The notes below the pieces were generated by a model. That model was not told the DNA's origin, did no database searches, and saw nothing but the letters and a program-made list of their open reading frames with translations. Below are positions 13,395 to 25,545 of a stretch of DNA of 64,000 nucleotides, one piece after another (position 1 is the stretch's first letter; the number at the start of each line of letters is the position of its first letter). Origin of the DNA: Chrysomallon squamiferum (taxonomy: Eukaryota; Mollusca; Gastropoda; Neomphalida; Peltospiridae); the NCBI GenBank assembly GCA_012295275.1, contig CM022671.1, forward strand, positions 19,294,956-19,358,955, read 5' to 3'. The position numbers and the translations under genes are program-made.

Positions 13395-16300
13395 GAAAAA
13401 TATCAAGAAATATTTAACAATAAATAATAATATAATATATTTTATTAAAAAATAAAACATGTTTTTAAGAATTGTTTTTATTTACCACAGTAAAACCATC
13501 AAAACGTTTTTCTGCATATTATGCATACTATTTCTTTTTTTCTTTTAGTTACTGCTGAAAATGGACAGGAAATATATCCTAAACATTTCTGTTAAGCATT
13601 TTCTTTGTGTCATACATGAGAAGATAATCTTCTATTGAAATTTTTGAAGGGAAGAAGAAATTGGTGAAAAGAGTTATCTCTGTAATTAACACAGTTTTGT
13701 TTAAATGTGAAGTAGAAGCTATTGAAATGTGAACAATCATTGCCTCTAGGAAAATTATATTATGCATGATTTAAATACATATTTGATTTCTTTTTTTATG
13801 TTTACTAAACCAATAATATCAGCATTAATTATATATGTGTCAGACAGGAAATTCGAATCATTTGAAGTTAGTGCTTTGTGTTTTTCCAAGCTGTAAATAG
13901 TATTATTTCAGTGAAATATTGTCGTTGTAAAACTTTAAGTGTAAATTACTCATATCATTTTTTGTAAATACATCAGTGATGATTGTAAATTAAAAAAACA
14001 CTGGCTATAAAATATTCAAGCAATAATTATTTATAATATTTTTTTAAATTGTTTTTACACAGACTTTTGGTTGTGATTTCACGTTATTAAAAAAAAAAAA
14101 AAATGTTCTCTTACTGCCTTAAATCAGGATAGTAACACACTGACAGTCTGTTCATCCAGTTGACACATCCATATTTACACCGTATTGGCCTGAAATATCC
14201 TGTATGTGTTCCATTGAATTAGCTCTGGGATTAGTAGGTTCAGAATATTTTAATACAGCTATGGATATAGATTTAGCTACAAGTAAACTTTTTCTTCATC
14301 ATTGTTATCATTCTTAAATTTGCAGAATGTCAATGAATGCCATTCTGGGGTGCAGGACAATATTGTATAATGATTAACAAATACGTTGGTGAGAGCACAA
14401 AAGGTAAAGCCTTCTGGCTTATTTGTTGGAACAGACTTTCATGTTCATATTACATTTTTTTTATAGCATTTTTTATTCTTAATCTGGATTACTTACCTGA
14501 TCTGTTTGGATGATAATAAATAAATTAAATAACCTGTCAATGAATAATTAAGGTCATTATGATTGTTTTGTATTAACTGAATGAGGCTTTTATTAAAACC
14601 TGTCTTTTTTTTTAAATGTAGCTAAATAATTTTTTTTTTTTTAATCTTAATAATGTAATATTTTTTTACTCATTTTTGTTTTTTAGTAATTGAAAGAAAA
14701 TTGTTCAGTATTATTATAAATTTTTAAAAAGCTAATTAAAACTGATATTCATAAAGCAATAATTAGTATATAGTATTCTAATTTTTTTTTTTACATATAT
14801 TTTAACTTTTATTAATGTATGAGTGAGGTTATCTGTGTTCGTTTTAGTATGGTGTCACTATTATACACTTACTTCTCAACCTGACTCTTACATCCAAAAT
14901 CAGGAATATTTTAACAATGTGGCTAGTAAAATGTAATTGTTAACATTTTTTTTTAAAAACCTTTACAATAAAAATATTTCGTGAGAATATTATTTTGATT
15001 ATAAAATTTCATCACCATAAATACCATCCAAGAAAATAAGATAATTTAGAAAAGTAAATACTCTGTAGATGTATTGAATTTTATTTTTTAAATTGTTTAT
15101 CTTTCACTTTTAGATAATGAGGTTAATATATTATACAACCTTCAAAAATGAAGAATGTCTCACTTTTCTGTGAAAATTACACGGGTTGTCAAATTTCCAT
15201 TGAAAATATGTGCCTTTTATTTATTATTATTATTATTATTATCATGAAGATTTTTTTATTTTGATTCCATTATATCTACAAACATATTTCTATTTATTGG
15301 CCTTAAAACACTGTTGCATGTCCCACCATATGTTATATGTAACACTCTCATTATCCTCCTTCACTTGATTTACTAATATACAGCTGTGATATAGATATTG
15401 TGTATCATTTTGATAGCTTTGTTATTTTATAAATTTCTATTTGCCAAAGTTGTTTCAGTGTCACATTGTTCAATTGTTTTCTGGATTTTTTTGTCCTTTG
15501 TTGCTAAAATATTATCTGGTTTAAGGCCCTATAATCCTGTATATTACTTTTTTAGGACATTTTTGTTTTCAAATTAATATGAAGTCACTGGTGTGATTTT
15601 ACTTTTTGTTATAAATTAATATTAATTAAATTGCAAAGCCAAATAACAATGAACTATCAGTTAGACACTTAACCAAATTACCATTCAGTATTTTGTCAGA
15701 TAAACTGGTATCAGCAAATAGTTTTAATGCTTCTTAAGATTTACACACATTTGAACAAATTCAGATGAAGCCAAAGATTATATCATGCCCAGGAATTTGG
15801 TTGGATTTAAAAAAAGATTATTCTTGATATGTAATTACATTAGATTTGGCTTTTATATATGTTGTTGTTTTGTTTTGATTCACCAGTTTTTTTTATAAGC
15901 TGTTTATTAAATAGAGATTTTTGATTTATAAGCAATAATTTTATTAAAATTTGCATCTAATTGTTAACTAGTTACTGTTAATGATATTTTCCATCCTTAT
16001 TTATTTTTATATTACAATTTTAAGTCTATATGCATTATCAAGAAAACAGGAGTGTTTACCTTTTTACTTTTTTCTAAAACATTTTAACATAACATTTTCT
16101 CAAATAGTAACAAATTCTACAAAAAAAGAAAGAAAGAAAAGCATAATGTTTATTATTAGATTATATTAATTGTTATTGTCTTTATTATGATGTCTGTTTC
16201 TTTTTTTATGTTATGATATAGAAACAATAAGTTTAAGAATTCTTATATTACTAAAATTAATTATGTTAGTAGTAAAACTGTAATATTAATCTTTATAATA

Positions 16301-16478
16301 ATTTTAATTTTTAGCTTCATGCAGTAACTGAATTAGATTTATTTGAAAACAGAGTAGCAGTAGGTGTAATAGTATATATTAAAAACTGTTTAAATATATA
16401 CATGCATATAGTTTGATACACAATTGGATGTTATTATATTTGCTGATGAAGGAGCAGAGTAACTCACTCAAAGGATTC

Positions 16479-16509
<31 letters not shown>

Positions 16510-17330
16510 ATTATATATTTTTTTTTAAATCATGTTTATGAATAAGTTTTTTGTACAAATTTTACATACATAAACAGATGAATATAATATCAGAAAGAAG
16601 ATTTCAAATTTATGTTGAAATAATTTTAACTGAACTATTTATTTATTATTACACAACATTATGAATGCTGACTAAAACATATATTTAATCATGTACTCAT
16701 TTCAGGGATATTTTGATAATTTGCAAGTTTTTATTTGTCCTGGATCAATTTATTTTTATTTTTTGTTAGCTAGGTTACACATAATGTCAAAATTATTTAT
16801 TACAATAAGTGACCAAAGTATATCTAGAAATTAATTATATGTTTTTAATCACACTAAAGTGATTTCATATGATTGCTATGATTAATTACCCCAAAAAATA
16901 GATCCAGTTTATCTTACTGTGTCTGATTGTTGATCTTGATGGAATTAGATCACATGCATTAATCTGTTTGAAACCACATTTAGATAACGTGCCTATTCAG
17001 CATTTCTTTTACATACATATATACATACATCTAGTGTTATTAAGAGAATGGTAATATATATATAAGATACTAAAGACAGATTTTCATGGATTTGGATAAT
17101 TTTTACAATACTTTCATTAGAAAAGTTCCAACTTGATTGACAGAGACTTTCCCACACTGTTCTCTACGGTAATGGTGACACATTATTACTAAATTGAACA
17201 TTTCAGCAAATTGTGAGATGCTAATTTTGTTGTCAAACTTCATAAGCTAAAAGTTTATAAATTTTATATTAATTAATGATGACTGTTTAAATAATTTAAT
17301 GAATCACTGTCTTTCTCTCTCTCTCTATAT

Positions 17331-17333
17331 GTA

Positions 17334-17370
<37 letters not shown>
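17331..17370. repeat. (TA)n microsatellite
   Basis: TATG units passing into about 16 TA units, preceded by a short CT run. Confidence 0.95.
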
Positions 17371-17373
<3 letters not shown>

Positions 17374-18486
17374 ATTTTAGTACTATTATAGTTTTGAGTT
17401 GATCTCACAAATTTCTGTGCATTATTATAATTGTTTGGAAGGAGATATTTTCTTCTTTTTCTGAAAAAGTTTCTTATTCAGTTTACTGTGATCATGTCTC
17501 ATTGTTTGTGTTCACAATTGGAAAAATTATCATGACAACCATGTAACTTTTGACAACTATTATGAAAATTCTGTACTTTTATTATTTTGTTTTTGTTGTT
17601 GCTTTGTTTTCACTCATGTTACTCAAAACCATAAAAGACAATTTTATGAATTCTATTTCATAACTCTGTTATGTGAAGTAGACAATATATATATTAAATT
17701 ATTACAATATACAAGCTTTTACGTTTTCATATCAGTGACATCCAGAGCATTAACAACATTAATAAATATCAATTAGAAACTTATTTTATCAGTTATAAGT
17801 ATCAACATGACATTGTTAATAACAATTTTTCAATATTTTCAAACGTATTCAAAATTATTTAAAAACTATATATTTTTATTATTTGTGAACGATAGTTTAC
17901 AAAAACATTATGTAACAGTAAGAAATACAATATTTTTGCTGAATTAATAGCAACACAATGGTTAATATTAATTTAAATAAATTAATATTAACAAATGAAA
18001 CACGAAAAAAAACCCAAAAACAGTTAGTTTTCTAGTTCATTACAAAATGTTTAAGATTGTTTTCATAGAAACTTGATAAAACAGAAAAAGTTTTGATAAT
18101 TGCCACTTACACATACAAAAATTTTACCAATGAAAAGAAAGAAAAGGTATGCTGACCAAGAATATTAAACATCACATTATGGGATTTTAATTTACTTTAC
18201 TTTTCTAAAATATAAACAGAAATAAAATAATATACTCTGCAATTGTTGTTTTGTTAATGTTTATTATTATTTTTGTTTTGTTAAATATATTGTTTTTTGG
18301 AAGTATATTCATACCAAATTTATTAAAAGTATTTATCTTAGCTTTGAATAATTATGTATTGTTAGTCTTCAGTGTATTCAACATTCATAACATTCAATAA
18401 GGATTTTAGCTTAAGATTCTTTTGAATAATAATTTTACTTTTTACATTTTAAAATTATTATTTAACATGTAGGGACAAAATTAAGA

Positions 18487-18517
<31 letters not shown>

Positions 18518-20149
18518 AATTAAAAACTTAAATATGTAAATAAATAAATAATAAAATAATACATTACAAAAAAAAAAAAAAAAAAAATGGTAAATTAAAG
18601 CAAACAAAAAATAATAAATAAAAAAGAGATCATAAAGCAGCTTGCTCCTGATGCAGAAAACAACAAAAATAAATTGGATTAAAATGCCTTTATTAAACAT
18701 TTAAAAATCAAGCACGTGTAATTACGACATCAGAAGTATAATCTGGCTAAATGCAGAAATCATTTTGGAAAAAGAATGTTCATCCAAATATGGAAATGAT
18801 CTGTAACCAAATTAATGATTTTTATTCATTAAAAAATATTGGATTATCTTCTTTAAAAGAAGCCAAAATATCTTAAAGTTTATAATTTGAGAAATTTCCA
18901 ATATATTATTTATCATATAACTGTGACACACATACCAAAATAGTAAAAATTAATACAATAATAAACTGAACATACAGGTGGGGGAATTTTTTTTTAGCAA
19001 ATACTTACAAAAGAACTACATATTTGATGGTGTTTTGTGGAAAATCACAGGCAGTGGTAATAAAGAAAGTAACCTGTTTACAATGGCACTATCAGAATTT
19101 TAAGTTTTGCACCAGTTTTGTCATTGATAATGATGTTTACATACACTAAGTTTTAATGGTCCTGGATTACACCATTATACTTTGTCATCCCTATATTCCT
19201 TCTTTAGCTAGATAAAATACTCTTTAATATTCTCCAACATACCACATGTAAGGCTTAATTTGAAAATTTTGTTTACTAAGGATTGATTATTTATGTATCA
19301 TATATTACTTATTTTAATGTATGTGGAAAAACAAATGCTAGATATTAACTTTAATCAAGTACTATTATTTTATTCCAAGATAAATGCGTAACTAAGTTTT
19401 AACTGATTTACTATACTTATATAACTGTACTTGTGTTCATTACGCTTGAATAAAATCTGTGGAATGTACAGAAATTATCTCCACCTATCATATTCTAACA
19501 CAATTATGTATGTATGCATGTATTATGTATTGTGTATATGTGTGTATATATGTATCTGTTTAACTGTCTGTATATGTAAGAAATGTTTTGTTTTTGAATG
19601 CGTGTGTATTTTATCTACATCTAAGTATTCCACCTGTATAAATTTCAAAATCGAATTTGGACATATTTAATGTCAAATACTCCTTTAACATCACTTTCCA
19701 GCCTCTTCATCAGAACTTTTAACATAATTAGCCAAATGTGCCCTCCAGTTTTGAGTGAACAAATAATTACTGGATGTTTAAGATAATATAAGTAAGATAC
19801 ATGTCAATGAAATTTTGTACTGAAAACCCTGAATTTTAAAATAATATATATATATATTATTCACACAAGAAATACAAAATTGTTTTAATATATACATGTG
19901 TATTATATAAAATTTTGGTTGATAAATGGACATTAGTTCATGAAAGTTGAACAGATACAAATGATAATACAACAGTTTTATGGTTTAATAAAATATATAT
20001 GTGTGTGTATAAACACATACACACACATACAGTGAACTTGTCTATTAGAAATTTTGTTTTTAAAATTGACATTTAAAAGATAACATGAATTCACAGCAAA
20101 ATAATATTTGTGTTTAGATATTCTTATATGGGGTTAACAAAATATACCC

Positions 20150-20154
<5 letters not shown>

Positions 20155-20207
<53 letters not shown>
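20155..20207. repeat. (GA)n microsatellite
   Basis: About 26 uninterrupted GA units followed by gtttttgag. Confidence 0.95.
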
Positions 20208-20212
<5 letters not shown>

Positions 20213-21304
20213 GAGTGTGTTGTCATCTTTGTATTAAAATAATAATTAACTAAAACTAAAAAGAACAATGTGTGTGTATTAAGTTAGAAAATTATAAATT
20301 TTTGATGTTAGGTCAACACAGCTACAGATAATATGGAATTTTGAAATGAAAACCTAATAAGATTTTTATTTTTTGTTTTATGATAGTATTATTATTATTT
20401 TCTTTATTTAACTGATATAAAAAACTAAATAGGCTATATTTAGTCCACGAAGCCTACTTTGATAATAATGGCTGTCCAGTTAATCAATGTGGCAGTCCGA
20501 ACTTGAGAAGTAATCAAGTGAAGTTTTTCTACATTTCAAAAAATAAAAATAAAAATAAAAAAAAAAAAAAAAAAATAAATAAAAATAAAATAATGTTTTT
20601 TGAAGAAGAAAAAGAATAAATATGTATTCTCATTTGTGCTAAATTTCTACATGACTTACACAAATATTTAATTCTGTATAACCTATATTACCTATTTACA
20701 GTATCAAACATCCCGGCATATTTGTACCAATCAGATACACACTATATATAATTAGCTAGTACTGTTAATTTGCTAATTGAAGGTGACTGTATATATAAAC
20801 GGTCAACTATTTACAACCATCACAGCACTTTTGTTCAAAGCTGCTTACATAAATAACAAAAAGGTATTAATTCTTCTGTAAAAATATATAAATTGACAGC
20901 TAGTATTTGAAAATAATATATATGCAGAAATTATTTCATGACGATACAGGCATTAAATATTGTGTATAGATCTAATAATTATATGAAAAATTATGATGAA
21001 TATTGTCTTTTTTCGTTCGATGGTGCACATCATCGTATCTTTTGGTTTTTACAGCTGAAAATATTTGACAAGTATTTGTACAGAAATCAAAAAGAGTGGT
21101 TTATTTATTAATTAGAATGATGATATAAAATGACAGGAAACCGGAAATCAAGACAACAAGTTTGAAATAACCCCAGTGGAGCTCAACATTTGTGTTAATA
21201 TAAATATGAAATTTCAGACAGTCTGTCGTTTTAAAACATTAAATTTAGATTTTTATTTCTATGATATATTTGCATATTAGTGCTTGCCCATGTGTGCGCG
21301 TGTC

Positions 21305-21326
21305 TTTATTTATTTATTTATTTTTA
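21305..21326 (-). terminator. Candidate poly(A) signals of the iGluR gene
   Basis: On the - strand this TTTATT-repeat reads as overlapping AATAAA words, 55-75 bases beyond the TAA of the C-tail exon. The position is right for cleavage of the spliced iGluR transcript. Confidence 0.45.
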
Positions 21327-21379
21327 AAATTTTAATTTTACATCATTATTAATTCAAATTTTTTTTTTTTTTTTTTAAA

Positions 21380-21607
21380 TTATGTTATAAGTCTGTTACA
21401 AAAGTTACTCAAAATTGTGAGCTTAAAAACGCCACTGACGTGTTTGGTTTGCTTTGTTTTGTTTTGTTGTCGTTTTTCATGGCTGCCCCTTGCTCCGTCG
21501 CCAGAATCGGGTTTCGTGTCGCCATCAGCGGAAAATCTTTCAATCCGGTCTCCAGTAATTCGATCCTCAGTGTGGGTTCTGGCCTGCACCGAGCCTGGAG
21601 CAAATTT
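21380..21607 (-). CDS. Spliced C-terminal tail exon of the iGluR
   Basis: Acceptor tgttgcag, then 75 codons and TAA. The donor used is ACG|gtgagg at 22692/22691 inside the TM4 exon, phase 0, and this exon is open in phase 0. The tail is hydrophilic (RTHTEDRITGDRIERF, TKPDSGDGARG, KRQQNKTKQTK) and GC-rich like the other exons, which supports it as cytoplasmic tail. Two frames are open here, so transcript evidence is needed to confirm the phase. Confidence 0.65.
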   Translation of the reverse strand, partial: KFAPGSVQARTHTEDRITGDRIERFSADGDTKPDSGDGARGSHEKRQQNKTKQTKHVSGVFKLTILSNFCNRLIT

Positions 21608-21949
21608 CTGCAACATTAAAACAATTCAAACTGATTTATAACAAAATTTATATTATTTTGCATATATCCACTGCACAGTTAATTTAGCTGAATCAAATAG
21701 TTTTTTCTTGAAAAGCGAAATGATGCAAATTAAGTCTTCGCATGTTTATAAATCACAAAGATAGTTTTATTAACTATCATATATTATCACAAAACAAAAC
21801 TGTTATGATTATTGTAAAAATCATATAAATGATTCAACTACAAATGAGAAAACTTTATTTCTGATAATTATGTTTATCAGTTATATATTTTGGTTTAAAG
21901 AAGACTTACCTCCCTGTAATGCTATTACTGCGTATGAAAAAAATGTATG

Positions 21950-21986
<37 letters not shown>

Positions 21987-23818
21987 GTGTGCTCTAATTC
22001 ATTTAAAGGCTTGCATGTTTTAACGATTCTTATTTATTAGTGCAAAAATATAAACACTTTCAATTCATTTCAATGTTACCAAAGTGTTTCACTGTAGTTT
22101 ATTTATTTTCGAAACATGCAGTAGGTTTATCCAGTGCACAGTATTCATCCTGGTAGAAACCAGATAACACTGTTATTTATAGTCGCTTTAACACTGACGG
22201 AATAGCAGCAAGCTTGTTCATCTAACGCATGTACACAACAAATGGATTTTTAATTTCCTCCTTAGTAACGCACTTTTTATGTATCCTAAATATAAACTAC
22301 AATTTTACATACCACGAAAGCATTACCGTTAGATGTTTGGCCATTTACAACTCATATATACAGTATAATGAAAAATCGTGGAATTTTTACACTCGGTGTC
22401 ATTGTTAAATAAAATATTTATATGTATATAACCTTGTAACCACCGTATTTAATACGTACCTTTCCACATTTCGAGTGCTTTTAAATAAACTGTTTTTCCT
22501 AACTGAAAATATTCCTAATAGTTGACTATACATTTCCGATTACGATTATTAATTAAATCAGTGGTTCGATTAATTGCTACCGCCCTGAATCCATTTACGT
22601 TTCTAAGCCTACACGTAATTCGAGGCACTCACTATATGCACTATAGTTTTTGTTGCTTGACTATCGGGTTCCTGACAATAGGTGTCCTCACCGTTGTTCT
22701 CATCCTACTAACAATATTTTCTACGATGAGAAAGACGACGGCGGCGATGATGCCGACCATAAGAAGGAGAAATGCAACGGCCATGTCTCGCGGGTTGACA
22801 GCGAACGCCTTGAAGGGCAGTTCCCTTTTCTTGTCAAACTTGGCCTGTTCTTCTTCATATTTTCCGCATCGACGTCTGTCCCACCATTTTACATGCAGCT
22901 CGCGGATTATTCCATCTTGTAGCATCTCCAGCACTGCTTTAGAAATGTGATCCCGAAGTCGTGAATCTGTGGCATATATATATAAAAAATTTAATTATTG
23001 TTCAGAAGTAGAAACACATCATTTTAAATGATGTACACTTTAGCAAAAAATACACATTCATAAAATCAAACAAACATGCAGTACATACATACATCCTGAC
23101 CCACACGCACAACTTCAATACTTCAGAAATACGTCGTTATTACACATTTTTTAACAAAAAGCTAGTATCTAATTAATAACTATCTACCTAAATAATCCAC
23201 TCACTTAAAGGCATTGCAAATCCGATTCCATATATAAAGAGAGTGTTGCCATACACCATGAGGTCGCAGTTGTAAGTTGTGTAGAAGTCTGCTTTGGAAG
23301 ATTCCATTAACATTACAAATTCTCTGTCAGACTTCACACGTCTGACGCCACTGTCCACCGAGTCTACATAGGTCTGCCTACTTTCGATGTAGTCCGCCAG
23401 ATGCTTATACGATTGAGCGTTGCGCAGTCTCTCAATAGTGAAGCTGTCCTTCACAACGCCGACGTCGATCTTACCGTCTTGAACAAGGTCATGATAATTT
23501 TTGAAAGGCATCACTGGCTTGGCTTCTTCCCTGGCTAGAAGAAACACGGTGAGGTTTGCGGTGTACGCCAGAATGGAAAATATGGCGAACATGAACCAGA
23601 ATGCTGCCAGTATCCGTCCTGACAAAGACCGGGGATGTTCTCTGTAACCTGCAGACAGAGCAGACGGCAAATTTGGTTAGCTTTATAATTGTGAGAACAT
23701 GTGTCTACCTGATGACGATTCAGAGAATTTTTGAAAACTCAAGGTGGATATTTTTGATCATGGCATTTTGATTAGAAGTAACAACAACAACAACAACAAC
23801 AACAACAGCAGCAGCAGC

Positions 23819-23864
<46 letters not shown>

Positions 23865-24559
23865 TGAAACATGTAAATGACCATGCTTTTTTGAGAAATC
23901 ATGTTGTTTAATTGGCACAGTGATATACCTAGCTGGTACATTAGTGGCAAAAAACAAAAAACAATTTTAATGGATTTAACTAATATATTACCTTGCCATG
24001 TTAAAGTACTGAAAGTGAACATGAAACTATCTCTTAGTCCAAAGCTGTGTCTTGCACCTCGAGGGTCTTTTCCAGGCGCCACGTGAGTCCACTCGTAGGG
24101 GCTGTATCTACCAATGATGATAAAGAGGATACTGACTAGGAGAAAAGCAATAAGGATGGCAAACCACTGCTCGGTGGCAAACGGTTCCACGAGAAGGCCG
24201 AGTCCAGGAACAGGAGTTTCGGGCTTTTTCGTCAGCAGTCGAACACCTTCGTTGAAAACTGGCTTAGAGAATTCTATAACTCGTTCACGACTTTCAGTGA
24301 TCGCTAGATTTGCTACTGCTATATCAGCGTCCTTAAACGTAAAATAAAATAAAAATAATATTAATAATACATTTTTTTAATAATAAAAAATAAATAATAA
24401 AATGGAAAAAAATAAAATAAAGATATTAATAAATAAAAATGAGAAAATTAAATACCTATAAACATTTGAATGATAATGAATATTGTTTAAATTAGTATTA
24501 TTTTTCTTTTTATTTAATTATTTATTTTATCATACTCATCAACATCATCATCATCACAA

Positions 24560-24593
<34 letters not shown>

Positions 24594-24694
24594 TGTTATT
24601 ATTAGTATTATTATTATTAACTGAATATTTTCTTTTCTTAAGTATCCGACAAAAGATAAACAAACGTTTTAGCATTTAAATATTCTATTTATAA

Positions 24695-24725
<31 letters not shown>

Positions 24726-25545
24726 ACGCATTAAAATTAAAATATTTTACTATTTAAATAATAAAAAAAAAGCCGGCGGTAAATAAATAAATAAATAAAA
24801 CATTTTAAACCGGGGGTTAACACTCAAGAATTAAAATTTGTATATCAAATTTATTTTTAATGTAACCATTTTGGGACTTCAACATGAAATTTAATAATAA
24901 TAAAAAAAAAAAATACCTCCTACCCCAACAAAATAGACATATATGGATCTAGAATTTTCCTAGAAATGTCTGGCCATTTGAGAAGGTTTGTCAGTCAAGA
25001 ACGACGGAATTCTTCTTTTAAGAGAAACATTTTCTGTTATAAAAGAATATTTATGCATCAGCGTTTTAAAAGTTTCACTGAAAGGTAAGATCATCGTAGG
25101 ACCTACATGTCTCATTAACTCGCCAACCAAACCATTCCACGATCCATCGGCTTGCTGACTGCCGTAAACGCCATCACTTCTCGGACGAATGGTGTAACGG
25201 AAACCAACCTTGTCAGCAACGCCGTTGAGAACGTCTATGAGAAAGCCGTCGTAGCCTCCGCCTTCTTTCATTACTACGTACGGGGCATCCTGAAAACATC
25301 ATGCAAATTTTGTTTAGAGATTAACGAGACGGAAATTAAAATCAACAACAACAACAGCAACAAAAGAAGATAATGAAATAATAAACGTGGTGACCTAGTC
25401 TGTGATTAATGCACAAGGTTTATGTAATAAATGCTACTAAAACTAAATTAATTTGTAAAGTAAACAATTTACTTACAATAATTGTTGTGACGAGATATGT
25501 TGGTAGGTTCGGTGTTGTCATGGTACTTGTGTGGTTAATTATACG
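21380..25545 (-). CDS. Ionotropic glutamate receptor, divergent AMPA/kainate-like subunit (5' partial)
   Basis: Exons in transcription order: 25545-25477, 25289-25107, 24331-23992, 23648-23205, 22966-22692, 21607-21380; phases fit and give 512 residues. S1 lobe starts at YLVTTII..DAPYVVM. The agonist alpha-carboxylate Arg is kept (ITESRER, residue 99). TM1 is about 140-158, ending in the RYSPYEW motif typical of AMPA/kainate receptors. The pore loop reads FSTLTWQGYR, then PRSLSGR and TM3 with AYTANLTVF, a variant of SYTANLAAF. S2 keeps the ligand Glu (LMESS, residue 313) and the two lobe Cys (325, 379). TM4 is about 403-427. A glutamate- or glycine-gated cation channel is expected. Unusual: Trp at the Q/R site, Arg at +4, and Pro/Thr of the S1 ligand pocket replaced by Asn 92/Ala 94. 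No signal peptide or amino-terminal domain was found. The exons are GC-richer than the flanks. Confidence 0.94.
22641..22691 (-). CDS. Alternative iGluR C-terminus (unspliced read-through)
   Basis: If the gtgagg donor at 22691 is not used, the TM4 exon continues for 16 codons (VRTPIVRNPIVKQQKL) to a TAG at 22643-22641. This would swap the 75-residue tail for a 16-residue basic tail. Retention against splicing cannot be decided from DNA. Confidence 0.45.
   Translation of the reverse strand: MRTPIVRNPIVKQQKL
23780..23862. repeat. Compound (CAA)n-(GCA)n-(TAA)n microsatellite in the iGluR pore intron
   Basis: AAC, then GCA, then TAA units in a row within the 343-bp intron that separates the pore-loop exon from the TM3 exon. 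Confidence 0.95.

Larger units (their letters stand above)
13256..21379. other. Intergenic DNA / 3' UTR between convergent GRAMD4 and iGluR genes
   Basis: About 8 kb of very AT-rich sequence with TA repeats (16477-16504, 17331-17370), a GA repeat (20155-20207), poly(A) runs and TAA repeats. I see no coding-like exon, RNA gene or mobile element. The first part may be GRAMD4 3' UTR. Confidence 0.6.

Noticed and set aside
23720-23991. Open frame continuing from the iGluR pore exon through poly-Ile, poly-Ala and poly-Val
   Set aside because: It is the intron microsatellite read in frame; the donor gtaata and phase-matched next exon show that splicing occurs at 23992.
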